From positions 1 to 64,000 of the forward strand of contig NZ_CAAJGL010000055.1 of the NCBI RefSeq assembly GCF_900996225.1: 64,000 bases of DNA. The letters run 5' to 3'. Shown here one piece after another: positions 9,787 through 21,460 of the stretch. This stretch comes from Paraburkholderia sp. BCC1884. Lineage in GTDB: Bacteria > Pseudomonadota > Gammaproteobacteria > Burkholderiales > Burkholderiaceae. A program made the position numbers and the translations under genes. Within the stretch, counting starts at the first letter, position 1; each line of letters opens with the position of its first letter. The notes under the pieces were generated by a model. It saw only the letters and a list, made by a program, of their open reading frames with translations. It ran no database searches and was not told the DNA's origin.

Positions 9787-10026
9787 ATGCGAACGCACGT
9801 GTTTGAACATCGAGGCCACGAGATCGTGGTACAGCCGGAGCAGAACGCATACGGCGCGTGGCAGGCGAAGGTGAGCGTGCGCCATGCCGATAGCCCCGTA
9901 GCCGAATTCCGTCCGGAGACGATTCAGCCGGAATGGCTTACGCAGGAGGAGGCAGTGCGCGACGGCATCGAGTGGGGCACGCGTTTTGTCGATCACAAAC
10001 TGGAAGAGTCGCACGACCCAATGTGA
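9787..10026 (+). CDS. small conserved hypothetical protein (DUF6566-like)
   Basis: A 79-residue soluble protein starting MRTHVFEHRGHEIVVQP, with alternating beta-like stretches and a C-terminal helix (EEAVRDGIEWGTRFVDHKL). The layout, an N-terminal beta hairpin that embeds an aromatic-Gly-x-W and a terminal helix ending near ARRFVDH-like sequence, is that of a small Burkholderia family I associate with DUF6566; the assignment is by memory and uncertain. It is in a likely operon with the neighbours on both sides. Confidence 0.62.
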   Translation: MRTHVFEHRGHEIVVQPEQNAYGAWQAKVSVRHADSPVAEFRPETIQPEWLTQEEAVRDGIEWGTRFVDHKLEESHDPM

Positions 10027-10193
10027 TGGAACCATGAGCGGAAAGCGAATATACCCAGCAGTATCGCGAAAGACGCCCCCTACAATGCGCTTGCGGTGCA
10101 CGAATACGGCCGACAGCCGTTATCTCGGCGCGGCCGCCTACTTGTGAAGCGCGTGAAACGAAAGAAACTCCCACATCCTCAAAGGCGGATAGC

Positions 10194-11435
10194 ATGTTCA
10201 TGGTCAGGATCTATGGGCCCATGCGCAGCGCAAACGGCTACGCGATACGGGACTTTCTGCATCGCAGCGACATACCGTTCGAATGGATCGAACTGCGCAG
10301 CGATAAAGAAGCGGAGGAACTGGCGCACGTGCAGCATCTTTCCGATTCGCGCTTGCCGGTCTGCGTCTTCCACGACGGCACGCGGCTCGAATGTCCCACC
10401 ATCCAGCAAATCACCGAGAAGCTCGGTTGGTTTGCGAGTCCATCCCGTGAGGCCTACGATCTCGCGATTTACGGCGCGGGACCGGCGGGATTGAGCGCGG
10501 CGGTATACGGTGCATCGGAGGGACTGCATACCGTCCTGGTGGAGCGTTGGGCACTGGGCGGCCAGGCAGGCAGCAGTTCGAGAATCGAGAACTACCTGGG
10601 CTTTCCACAGGGCGTGAGCGGGGCGGAGCTCGCTGAACTGGCACGCGTCCAGGCCATCAAGTTCGGCGCCGAAATCCTGCTGGCGCGCGCCGGCGTGCAC
10701 GCGGAGTTTCCGCCAGGCCGTGGCATCGTGTATCTCGAAGACGGCACACGTATCACGGCGCGCACGTCTATCTGCGCGACCGGCGTGGCATATCGCACGC
10801 TAGGCCTGATGGGTGAAGAGCGCTATCTCGGCGCGGGCCTTTATTACGGCGCCGGCGCGAGTGAGGCTGAGCTGATCCATGACGAAGACGTATATGTGGT
10901 GGGCGGCGGCAATTCGGCGGGACAGGCCGCCATGCATTTTTCGCAGACCGCCAAGCGCGTCTATATTCTCGTGCGTGACGCATCGCTTAAGAACACGCTG
11001 TCCCACTACCTGCTGGATCGCATCACGTCGACGCCGAACATTGAAGTGTGCACGTGCACCGAAGTTACCGCGCTTGCAGGCAGTGACGTATTGCAGGAGA
11101 TCACGCTGACCGATGTGCGCACCGGCCGGCAAAGCACGGCAAAGACTAATTGGCTATTCGTCTGCATTGGTGGCGTGCCGCAGACCGAATGGGCGCAGGA
11201 CGTCGGCATTGTCCGCGATGAAGGCGGCTATCTCGTGACCGGTCCCGACCTGCAGGAATATCGGGCGAACCTGAACTGGCCGCTCGAACGCGCGCCGCTG
11301 CATCTGGAAACATGTGTGCCCGGCGTATTCGCGGCAGGCGACGTGCGTCACGCGTCGATCAAGCGCGTGGCGTCGGCGGTCGGCGAGGGAGCGATGGCTG
11401 TGGCGCTGGTGCATCGCTATCTGAATAGCGCCTAA
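10194..11435 (+). CDS. thioredoxin-reductase-like flavoprotein with redoxin-like N-domain
   Basis: A 413-residue fusion. Residues 1-80 look like a glutaredoxin/thioredoxin-fold domain (VRIYGPMRSANGYAIRDFL, cis-Pro in SRLPVCVFHDG) without a Cys pair. From about residue 88 it is a class II pyridine-nucleotide disulfide oxidoreductase: FAD motif YGAGPAGLSAAVYG, NADPH motif VVGGGNSAGQAA, and GVFAAGDVRH near the end. The place where thioredoxin reductases carry CxxC reads YYGAGASEAEL, so the redox-active disulfide is missing. It may reduce a non-disulfide acceptor or use an external thiol. It follows two small genes and precedes a UBP zinc-finger gene in the stress block. Confidence 0.85.
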   Translation: MFMVRIYGPMRSANGYAIRDFLHRSDIPFEWIELRSDKEAEELAHVQHLSDSRLPVCVFHDGTRLECPTIQQITEKLGWFASPSREAYDLAIYGAGPAGLSAAVYGASEGLHTVLVERWALGGQAGSSSRIENYLGFPQGVSGAELAELARVQAIKFGAEILLARAGVHAEFPPGRGIVYLEDGTRITARTSICATGVAYRTLGLMGEERYLGAGLYYGAGASEAELIHDEDVYVVGGGNSAGQAAMHFSQTAKRVYILVRDASLKNTLSHYLLDRITSTPNIEVCTCTEVTALAGSDVLQEITLTDVRTGRQSTAKTNWLFVCIGGVPQTEWAQDVGIVRDEGGYLVTGPDLQEYRANLNWPLERAPLHLETCVPGVFAAGDVRHASIKRVASAVGEGAMAVALVHRYLNSA

Positions 11436-11491
11436 GCGTAAGCACAACCTTGGTGCGCACGTCTGTGCGCACCTGCCCGAGGAGTACGATC

Positions 11492-11764
11492 ATGACCCCT
11501 GGTTGCATGCACCTGGGCGAGGCCCGCATTCTCCACACGTCCGTCGACTATTGCGAGGAGTGCGTGAGGCTTGGCCAGCCGTGGGTACATTTGAGGCTTT
11601 GTCTTTCGTGCGGACACGTCGGCTGTTGCGATTCATCGCCCAACCGGCATGCAAGCAGGCATTTTCACGCGACCGGCCATCCGCTGGTACGTTCAATCGA
11701 ACCCGGCGAAACGTGGATCTGGTGCTATCGCGACGAGATCATCGCAGGTGAACTCGAATCGTAA
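11492..11764 (+). CDS. UBP-type zinc-finger protein
   Basis: A 90-residue protein of the bacterial UBP (ZnF-UBP) zinc-finger type. Metal ligands visible in order: Cys and His in PGCMHLGE, CEEC, CLSCGHVGCC, then HASRHFHATGHPL and a terminal W-x-WCYRDE. This is nearly the complete domain. In eukaryotes the fold binds ubiquitin tails; the bacterial role is unknown. It often sits beside the same thioredoxin-reductase-like flavoprotein, as here, which suggests a redox partnership (inference). Start at 11492 is preceded by GAGGAGTACG, favouring it over 11450. Confidence 0.85.
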   Translation: MTPGCMHLGEARILHTSVDYCEECVRLGQPWVHLRLCLSCGHVGCCDSSPNRHASRHFHATGHPLVRSIEPGETWIWCYRDEIIAGELES

Positions 11765-11768
11765 CGCC

Positions 11769-11796
11769 GACGCCGCCCGCACGTGCGAGCGGCGTC
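11769..11796. terminator. hairpin between convergent genes
   Basis: An 8-bp perfect stem GACGCCGC / GCGGCGTC lies in the 53-base gap between the convergent UBP and clpK-like genes. It has no T-tract on either side, so if it terminates transcription it does so imperfectly. Confidence 0.45.
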
Positions 11797-11817
11797 GCGT
11801 TCCTGAGCATGCCAGAG

Positions 11818-14652
<2,835 letters not shown>

Positions 14653-14925
14653 GATGATCTCCTTTCGTCCGTGAGGGCATCGCTTCCCGGGCGGGTAATG
14701 GGTGTGTGGAAAACATCTGTTCCGCTGCTTATTCCGGTGCCGCCTTGTTTGCGCGCTGGGCTCGCGCTGCACTCGAAACGAGGTAATCCAGTGGACGGCA
14801 CGTCGACCGATCCGCTGTTCGCGCGGCACCCAGTTCCTCTAGCCGTGCGCAGGAACGCCTTGGCCTGCTCGAGGCAGCACCCCCGTGTCACCACGCGTTG
14901 GGCAACTGGTTCAGTGCGGTTTGTG

Positions 14926-15561
14926 TTATTTGATCTCGATGCGCCGCTTCGCTGCCGGTTCCCCGGCCGCTTTGGGGACGCGCAGCGTCAGCACGCCGTT
15001 TTCAAATCTGGCCTCTGCCCGATCGAGATCGACGCCCGCGGGCAGGGGGACCGCACGCTGAAAGTGTCCAAACGATCGCTCGACCCGATAGCATCCCTGT
15101 TCTTCGCTCGTCGATTCGACGCGCTTTTCGCCGCTGATGATCAGCATGTCTTCAATCACTTCGAGCTCGACGTCGTCGCGGGTCATGCCCGGCAATTCGG
15201 CGACAATGCGCAGTGCGTCGCCTTCGTCGGTAACGTCGATCCGCGGTTGAAACTCGCTGGCACTGAAGTCGCCGAACCAGCTCCCGAGCGGTCCACGACC
15301 GCCGAACGGATCACGGATCAATTCGGCAAACAGATGAATCGGATCGGGCAGCGGCCAGCTGGCAGGCGCAAGTGCTACCGGCGCAGCAGCGGTTGCCGTC
15401 GGTGCCCCGTTACCCGTTTGCGTGCCGCCAGTTTGTTGCCCATTTTGCAGCGCGCTTTGCTGACTGGTGCGCGGCGCAGCGGCGTGGCCCGATGCGTTTT
15501 TTTGCGCTGGGTGCGAGCGCAAAAACCGGAACGGATTCCATTTGTCGAGATCGAGAGGCAT
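14926..15561 (-). CDS. Hsp20/alpha-crystallin small heat-shock protein
   Basis: ATP-independent holdase of 211 residues. The N-terminal 90 residues are low-complexity (QQSALQNGQQTGGTQTG, then Ala/Pro-rich). The alpha-crystallin domain spans about residues 105-205: FQPRIDVTDEGDALRIVAEL, PGMTRDDVELEVIEDMLIIS, GEKRVE, then RSFGHFQRAVPLPAGVDLDR and the conserved AxFxNGVLTLRVPK. A short IEIK-ended tail follows. Start at 15561 follows TAAGGAG. The gene precedes clpK on the same strand with a 273-base gap; sHsp and ClpK cooperate in heat-resistance islands. Confidence 0.93.
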   Translation of the reverse strand: MPLDLDKWNPFRFLRSHPAQKNASGHAAAPRTSQQSALQNGQQTGGTQTGNGAPTATAAAPVALAPASWPLPDPIHLFAELIRDPFGGRGPLGSWFGDFSASEFQPRIDVTDEGDALRIVAELPGMTRDDVELEVIEDMLIISGEKRVESTSEEQGCYRVERSFGHFQRAVPLPAGVDLDRAEARFENGVLTLRVPKAAGEPAAKRRIEIK

Positions 15562-15752
15562 GTGATTCTCCTTACGTGAGGTACGCCAGTGCCAGACTTG
15601 AGGCTGAACCACTGGAGATGACGGGCAGTCCATCCGACCTCCGGATGCGAAGGGCGCGGCCGGCGCGCATCGTCCGCGGGCCCCACGAATGCGGACGCGG
15701 GGCTGGCCGCGGGCTTGACCTTGTGACCCACAAGCGCCTGTGAGCACTGCAT

Positions 15753-16328
15753 TTACGGATGCAATGGCGCGTGTGGCTCGACGGTCAGGCCGTCAGGGTG
15801 CCAGGCACGCGCGGTGATGCCGAGTACGAACAGCAGCGCGCCCGTGAACAACGCATACACGCCGATCAGCCAGACGAGCGCTAATGCGCCCGCGCCCGGA
15901 AAGAGCAGCACGAGGATGCCGAACAGCACGGATAGCACTCCCGTTAGCATCAGCATCCACGCATTGCGCAGGCGCCTATGCAGCCGCGTTGCTGCGATCA
16001 GATCGAATATGCCGGTGACAATCGCGTTTGCGCCGATGACGGCGACCAGCACGAGCGCGGTAATGCCCGGCACCAACGCGGCTATCACACCGGCGCCGAT
16101 GCTGCAGATGCCGAGCAGCAAGGGCACCCACCAGCCGCCGTGCACCGCGCGGTAGCGGATGGCCGCGACAATCGCGACAATGCCGCTGACGATTGCATAG
16201 GCGCTAAAGAGAGTGATGAGCAGTAGCAGAGTGAGACCGGGCCAGAATAGCGCCAGAGTGCCGAATAGCAGCGCTACCGTGCCACGCAGAATGAGCATCC
16301 ACCAAGCGCGTCCAAGCAGTTCATCCAT
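15753..16328 (-). CDS. HdeD-family membrane protein
   Basis: A 191-residue polytopic inner-membrane protein of the HdeD (DUF308) family linked to acid and heat tolerance. Six membrane segments are visible, arranged as three hairpins with repeated Gly-rich starts (RGTVALLFGTLALFWPG, LLGICSIGAGVIAALVPG, MLTGVLSVLFGILVLLFPG), the internal pseudo-repeat of the family. The start MDELLGRAWWMLILRG at 16328 is the usual N-terminus; an upstream Met 4 codons earlier is possible. It is part of the clpK/hsp20 neighbourhood. Confidence 0.92.
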   Translation of the reverse strand: MDELLGRAWWMLILRGTVALLFGTLALFWPGLTLLLLITLFSAYAIVSGIVAIVAAIRYRAVHGGWWVPLLLGICSIGAGVIAALVPGITALVLVAVIGANAIVTGIFDLIAATRLHRRLRNAWMLMLTGVLSVLFGILVLLFPGAGALALVWLIGVYALFTGALLFVLGITARAWHPDGLTVEPHAPLHP

Positions 16329-16623
16329 GTGGGACTCCACGCTGTACCGTCAGGTGATGAACTTCATTTTAGGCTCCGCGTATCTGCATTTCTTTCGCGT
16401 TTCTGCCGTGCGTTTCGCAATTCTGCCTTCATTCATTAGGCATGCTGAATGGCATCGAGATTGGCATCCCGGATGCATCACAATAAGCCGCTCCGTCTCC
16501 GCATTTTTATAGCGGCTTGCCGTGAGGCGTTCTAACATGAACTTATGCCGCGCACGGTCTGACATTAGCGTGATCATTGTCGGCCCGCTGTCGCACCGCC
16601 AACACCATCACGAAGGGGATGTG

Positions 16624-17058
16624 ATGAAAACGAATCTGCTTGTATGGCTGCTCGCGTCGTCGCTCGGACTCCCGCTAGACGCGCACGCCCAGGTGGCCGG
16701 CGCCCAGCCGCTTGGAGTCAGCATAGAAGAGTCGGCCGCGATCGTGGCAGGCTGGAGCGTGAGAAAGTCGGTCATGGACAAGTCCGTCTTCAACGAGAAG
16801 GGTGAGCGCGTCGGCGTCATTCATGACATTATCGTGGCACCGGACCGGTCGGTGTCGTTTGCAATCGTCGCCGCAAACCAGTTTCTGGGGGTGTCGCATC
16901 ACGACGTGGCCATTCCGATCGAGCAGCTCGATTTCAAGAATGGCAAACTGGTGCTTGCCGGTGCGACGAAAGATGCGATCAAGGCGCTGCCCGAGTTTCA
17001 ATACGCGAAGGTACGCGCGACACCTATGGCAAGGTCCGACTACGGCGGGCATCACTGA
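16624..17058 (+). CDS. exported PRC-barrel domain protein
   Basis: A 144-residue protein with a signal peptide (MKTNLLVWLLASSLGLPLDA, cleavage likely after AHA) and a PRC-barrel domain from about residue 50: KSVMDKSVFNEKGERVGVIH, DIIVAPDRSVSFAIV, then VAIPIEQLDFKNGKLVL. PRC barrels are small beta domains that bind partners in RNA processing or photosynthetic complexes; the exported ones in Burkholderia have no assigned function. The start is fixed by GAAGGGGATGTG just before 16624. It is divergent from hdeD and convergent with mgtC. Confidence 0.88.
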   Translation: MKTNLLVWLLASSLGLPLDAHAQVAGAQPLGVSIEESAAIVAGWSVRKSVMDKSVFNEKGERVGVIHDIIVAPDRSVSFAIVAANQFLGVSHHDVAIPIEQLDFKNGKLVLAGATKDAIKALPEFQYAKVRATPMARSDYGGHH

Positions 17059-17148
17059 CATAGGTCTCGCATCGTCCGTGATCGATGCATTTGGCGCGCG
17101 GCACATTCGTTCCATGGGAAGTACGCCGATGAGTGCGCCGCCGCGTGA

Positions 17149-17643
17149 CTATTCGTCGTGCCGCATGATCGCCGCCTGCTCTTCAGGCGACTTTCCTAAC
17201 CAGCGCCGGTGTAACGCACGTTCAATGCTGCCGCCCACCGAGAGCAGCAGCAGGAGCAGGGTGGTGGCAATACCCGCAATCTGCCATGCGCCGATGCCGC
17301 ACACAATGCCGAGCGCGGCGGTGACCCAGATCGAAGCCGCAGTCGTCAAGCCGCTGATCCTGCCGGTGGCGCGGTTCTGCAGGATCACCCCGGCGCCGAG
17401 AAAGCCGATGCCTGTAATGACGCCTTGAATCGAACGGCCGGCGTCGCTGCCGTCGGTGAAACCATGTAGTTCGAAGGACATGCCGGCCATCGTGACGAGA
17501 CAGGAGCCAAGCGCGACGAGGCCTAGTGTCTTGACGCCGGTTGGCTTGCCATGCAGGTTTCGATCGAGCCCGACGATACAACCCACCAGCACTGCTGCGC
17601 CCATGCGCAAGATCGCCTCAAGCAATTGCACGTGTGAAATCAT
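17149..17643 (-). CDS. MgtC/SapB family membrane protein
   Basis: A 164-residue inner-membrane protein. The family core is clear: LRMGAAVLVGCIVGLDRN, HGKPTGVKTLGLVALGS, IQGVITGIGFLGAGVIL, and RISGLTTAASIWVTAALGI. About four to five membrane segments are present; the C-terminal soluble ACT-like domain of Salmonella MgtC is absent, as in short homologues. Family roles include growth at low magnesium, acid and intramacrophage stress, some by inhibiting ATP synthase. It stands alone on the minus strand at the edge of the stress block. Confidence 0.92.
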   Translation of the reverse strand: MISHVQLLEAILRMGAAVLVGCIVGLDRNLHGKPTGVKTLGLVALGSCLVTMAGMSFELHGFTDGSDAGRSIQGVITGIGFLGAGVILQNRATGRISGLTTAASIWVTAALGIVCGIGAWQIAGIATTLLLLLLSVGGSIERALHRRWLGKSPEEQAAIMRHDE

Positions 17644-18365
17644 CGGAACCCCCGCTAAGGTTTCCTGGTAACGTCGCGCTCGGCGAGTGCCTGGCTACCC
17701 ACTACAGTCTAGCGTCGAGGGGAGAAAACTGATTGAGCGTCAAACGCCACTCAGGAAACCCTTTAGCCTGAAAGCCGCAGCTATCCTCTGACGATCGAAC
17801 CGATCGGTCGCCGTCGCAGCGGCGTAGATGCGGTGATGCGGTGATACGGTGATACGGTGATGCGCGCGCAGATGTAGCGCAGCAACTCGCGCCAGCGGTC
17901 GAGCTTCGCGAACTAGTCCGTAAAGCGTGCGACGTTAATACCGCGGGCTTTGATAGTAAGCTGATGCAGCAAAAGCTCAATTGACCCGAAGGGGTGACTG
18001 CCTCGTCGAGCACGATTTTCAGTATCAGTACACTTCAACTACTTATGAGAAGCCGATGGCGAGGATGTTCCCGGAGCAACTTATCTAACGTGCGTGCAGC
18101 TCCTGAAGCGCGAAAGGCATCGCACGCCAAGTTCGATCGATATTCCCAGATCGCGGGCGCCTGTGCGGTGCGCATGACATGCCGGGTCGCGAACCTGACC
18201 GCGTCGAACGCTGCGGGATACCCGGCGAAGCGTCAGCTTGCAGAATGCCTTCAGGGGGGCGATGGACTGCTTTGCTTCTGCCCATATTACGAATCCGCCT
18301 TAAGCAGCCTTGAATTCGACGTAAGCTTAGCTATGCGACGAACAAGGAGGCGACTGCTGCTTATC
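17644..18365. other. gap with short tandem repeat
   Basis: About 720 bases. At 17827-17864 an 8-bp unit, GCGGTGAT or ACGGTGAT, is repeated about four and a half times. Just after the mgtC start GGAACC and GGTTTCC form a small palindrome (17645-17666). A long in-frame extension of the AraC gene covers 17994-18365 but is not AraC-like. Nothing else is recognised. Confidence 0.45.
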
Positions 18366-19193
18366 ATGAAGCAAGCAACAAGATCGACCCCGGATCACGG
18401 GTTACGCTGCCAACCGATGAATATCGCTTTCACCAATGGCTGGCTGAATTCGGAGCAGGAATTTCGGCTCGTTATGCCGACGGGTAGCACAGTTGTGCAC
18501 GCTGCGGGCTGCGACGATCTCGGAATGAGTCACTCCATCCAGGTAAATGCACCATTTGTCGCAGTTATTCCTGGGGGGGCGCAGTTGGCCACGACCACTG
18601 AAAACGATCGCAATGGATGGGTTATCGCACTCAAACCGGGCGTACTTGGGCAAGTCTCGAAAGAAGCGTTTGGCGCGGTCCCGAAATGGTCCAAGTCCTG
18701 GGATCCGTTCCTGCGCGAGGCCGCCGATACATTGGGTGCCTTGCACAATGCGGATCTCATCGACGCTGCCTGCGCCGACGCTTTTGCCGATGTCATCTCG
18801 GTGCACATCGCTCTTCGCTACGGGCACTGTGCGGACGCGGTCGAGCCGGACATGCCTCTTACGCGTCAAATGCTGACTCGTATTCAAGTCTTTGTTCATG
18901 AGAACATTGCCGAAACTATTCTGGTCGAGCAACTCGCAGTTCTGGTGCACATGAGTACATCAAACTTTGCACGCGTTTTCAAAACGGCGACAGGTAACCC
19001 GCCCCATCTGTACGTAACACTCGAACGAGTGAAATTTGCCAGGACGATGTTGTGCGAGGAGACCATTCCCCTGGTTGACGTTGGCGCGCGCGCGGGGTTT
19101 CAGACTCAGCAGCATTTCACCGACGTGTTTCATCGATATACCGGTGTGACGCCGCGCGCATTCCGACTTGCTCACCGGAACGTCGGCAGCTGA
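18366..19193 (+). CDS. AraC-family transcriptional regulator
   Basis: A DNA-binding regulator of about 275 residues. The C-terminal 100 residues hold the two helix-turn-helix motifs of AraC/XylS proteins: ETILVEQLAVLVHMSTSNFARVF (first HTH) and IPLVDVGARAGFQTQQHFTDVF with the signature HRYTGVTPRAFR. The N-terminal half is a cupin-like sensory region with no recognised ligand (SIQVNAPFVAVIPGGAQLAT). The start is uncertain: Met at 18366 lies 15 bases after AGGAGG, a Met at 18417 is an alternative, and the frame stays open to 17994. Target unknown; it is transcribed toward the BON gene. Confidence 0.85.
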   Translation: MKQATRSTPDHGLRCQPMNIAFTNGWLNSEQEFRLVMPTGSTVVHAAGCDDLGMSHSIQVNAPFVAVIPGGAQLATTTENDRNGWVIALKPGVLGQVSKEAFGAVPKWSKSWDPFLREAADTLGALHNADLIDAACADAFADVISVHIALRYGHCADAVEPDMPLTRQMLTRIQVFVHENIAETILVEQLAVLVHMSTSNFARVFKTATGNPPHLYVTLERVKFARTMLCEETIPLVDVGARAGFQTQQHFTDVFHRYTGVTPRAFRLAHRNVGS

Positions 19194-19401
19194 TTCATTT
19201 GGCGAAGTTGCGAGCAAAATGACCGCGGGGACTTCCGCCCTCGCGATTAAACAGAGCGACAAAAGTTTCTCGAAGTAGATACGGCCTCCGGGAGTTGATC
19301 AGAACAATAATTTCGACACGTTGACCTGGCTCCGTTTGACGAACCCCGTAGCTGGGGGAATTATGCAGGTTCGCTTTGCCGAGCCGCGAACCTGTCAGTA
19401 A

Positions 19402-20049
19402 TCAATTGTGATCGGGTTGTCGACCCTCATCACACCGGGGGGCAAGCCATGCGACCCGCTCGGCCTCCTCGCGCTCGGCCCATGAGCGGACCGTGCCGCG
19501 CAGGATGACCTTGTTGCCTTCGGCCACCACCGTGATGTGCTGGGCGTCGACTTCCGCGTTGCGCTTGAACGCGTCTTCGATCTTGCGCTTGAGATCCTCG
19601 GGCTTGACCTTCGGCTTGATCTCAAGCTCGTTCGTCAGACCGGTTACGCCGCTCGCCCGCAGCGCCGTGTCGGCCTCGCGGCCACTCTGGTAGTCCCATT
19701 CGACCTCCCCCTTCAGCGTCACGTGTCCGTCCCTGATGACCGCCTTGATGGTGTCCGCCGCATAAGGCAGGTCGGCCTTCAGTTGGGCAATGATCTCGCG
19801 CACGATCTCCGGATCGGGCGGCTTGTTGATCAGAGGCAACCGCACCCCCACATCGTTTGCCACCCCCCTCACGCCGCGCACACGCGTCGCGTCCTCTTCG
19901 GCCTTTCGCCTTTGCCGAAAGCTGCGCGCGAAACCGGACAGTGTGACCGCACCGTCCTTCACCGCAACTCCGATATCTGATGGATCGATGTCCGGATCCC
20001 ACTTCAGTTCGTACTCCACTTCTCGCTTGATGTCCTCGTCGGTTCTCAT
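19402..20049 (-). CDS. BON-domain protein, altered C-terminus
   Basis: A 215-residue protein made of three BON domains (about residues 5-70, 78-145 and 148-210), each with the VxVxxGxVTLxGxV pattern: IGVAVKDGAVTLSGFARSF, IKAVIRDGHVTLKGEVEW and ITVVAEGNKVILRGTVRSW. No signal peptide, so it is probably cytoplasmic, as in OsmY-like stress proteins of this genus. The last 12 residues (RCDEGRQPDHN) are out of family: in the other frame, reached by removing one base from a run of six C/G at 19437-19442, the sequence ends GVMRVDNPITIDY, the expected ending. Start at 20049 is preceded by a GGAGCGGCG site. Confidence 0.87.
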   Translation of the reverse strand: MRTDEDIKREVEYELKWDPDIDPSDIGVAVKDGAVTLSGFARSFRQRRKAEEDATRVRGVRGVANDVGVRLPLINKPPDPEIVREIIAQLKADLPYAADTIKAVIRDGHVTLKGEVEWDYQSGREADTALRASGVTGLTNELEIKPKVKPEDLKRKIEDAFKRNAEVDAQHITVVAEGNKVILRGTVRSWAEREEAERVAWLAPRCDEGRQPDHN

Positions 20050-20373
20050 CGCCGCTCCTCGTCGGTTTGTTGATGGACTGACGCACGCACGCGGGCTACG
20101 CCCAGCGCCACAGAAATCAGTCCACGGTAGGGCAACGATAGGGTGCACCGGGCGGATTCTCTTCCATACGTCCGCGCGGATTTTGCGGAATGCTGCCGTC
20201 CGTTCACATCCGAACGCCGCGCAGCAGAAGCGCAGAGATCCGGCACGTCTTGCAGGAATGAGGAATAAGTGCAACCGGCGAGACCCGTGGGACGGTCTGC
20301 AGGCCACGCTGCATGCGACGCGCGGTTGCTGCGCGCTAAGTCCGAGGAGTTTCGTCGTGGCTCCGGGGACTTC

Positions 20374-20685
20374 TCACTTGGGATGCGACTGCTTGCACTC
20401 CGTTTCGAACCAATGATCGACCAGGCGTTGCGCCGCGTGTAGATTCGCTGGGTAGTGTGGGTCGTCGTGCCATGGTGATGGGTTGTACCCCGCTTTCCTC
20501 AGGGCCGAAAGCTCGCTTTGGTTTTGCGATTTCGTCCGAGGCGCGTTGTTTCTAATCGCGGCCAGGTCAATGCACTGCATTGGGCTCAGATGTGGCCCGC
20601 TTTGTGGCATGCCGGCGGCGGCATACCCAGTCAGCAGGAGCGCCAACACAACTCGCATCGAGCCGTTTCTCGTGAGGTTTGCCAT
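20374..20685 (-). CDS. small exported DUF4148-like protein
   Basis: A 103-residue protein with a signal peptide (NGSMRVVLALLLTGYAAAG) and the short DUF4148-type region typical of Burkholderiales: SELSALRKAGYNP, then DDPHYPANLHAAQRLV. Family members are small periplasmic proteins of unknown function. Two Cys, one in MQCIDL and one near the end, could form a disulfide, unlike most family members. GGAG lies 7 bases upstream of the ATG at 20685, which decides the start. Confidence 0.8.
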   Translation of the reverse strand: MANLTRNGSMRVVLALLLTGYAAAGMPQSGPHLSPMQCIDLAAIRNNAPRTKSQNQSELSALRKAGYNPSPWHDDPHYPANLHAAQRLVDHWFETECKQSHPK

Positions 20686-21133
20686 AGCGCATCTCCACGC
20701 GTCCGATTGGCGCAACGCAAGCGGTGCGATGCCGCCGGCGCGCGTGACTTCCGCGTTTATTTTGCATTAGTTCAGTCGCCGGAAGAAGGCCACTGCACAA
20801 AGAGAAGAAAGTCAGGTGCCAGCGCCTCGAATGACCATCGCACTTTCAAAAGCAGTCTTTGGCCGCGGCCGTGGCCGCGTGACCGTTGAGGGTCGATCTG
20901 AGCCAAAACGCATCAGGCAGTACGCGGCCATGAGCCGCCGGTCGAGGTCGCCATCCAATTTGAATAGCCAAGGTCTCGTCCGCCCCCGCTCAATGGCCGG
21001 TTTCTGGTGAGCATATTGCCGGTGGCACCGCCTCAACCCGGCCAGGAGCGGCCGGTCGACGAGGTTGCCTAGATCGTGGACAATTGCCGTACGGGTCTGT
21101 GGACGGCCAGGCGCGCAAATAAGGAAAGGTGCG

Positions 21134-21433
21134 ATGGGACGGAAATTATCCGATACCAAGTTGGAGCTATACAGGCGAATCGATGAGGTTCTGTACTATG
21201 TCTGGGACCCAATTGGCGTCGCAACCAGTCCGGCGGCACGCGACGAATATCAAGGGTATTTGCCCACGGTTTTCACAATGTTGCAGGAGGGAATGGACGC
21301 GTCACCCATTGCGGCATACCTCGACGACGTTGTGACTGATCGCATGGGCTTAGACGCCAATCCTGAACATTCCAAGCGCGTAGCCGAATTGCTGCTCGGC
21401 TGGAAAACCGAGATTTGGCGTCAGCAAACGTGA
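21134..21433 (+). CDS. small conserved protein, DUF1871-like
   Basis: A 99-residue acidic soluble protein. The segment YRRIDEVLYYVWDPIGVATS followed by ARDEYQGYLP resembles the DUF1871 family, whose members have the phrase WDPIG and RDEY; many are found near contact-dependent toxin or immunity genes. The strong site AAGGAAAGG, 6 bases upstream, fixes the start at 21134. It is followed by a broken gene and another small gene; together they could be orphan immunity genes (inference). Confidence 0.7.
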   Translation: MGRKLSDTKLELYRRIDEVLYYVWDPIGVATSPAARDEYQGYLPTVFTMLQEGMDASPIAAYLDDVVTDRMGLDANPEHSKRVAELLLGWKTEIWRQQT

Positions 21434-21460
21434 TCCATTAAAAGATGAAGATTCCTCCTG

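Noticed and set aside
15589..15594. sigma54-like TGGCAC upstream of hsp20
   Set aside because: No TTGC element at the correct distance.
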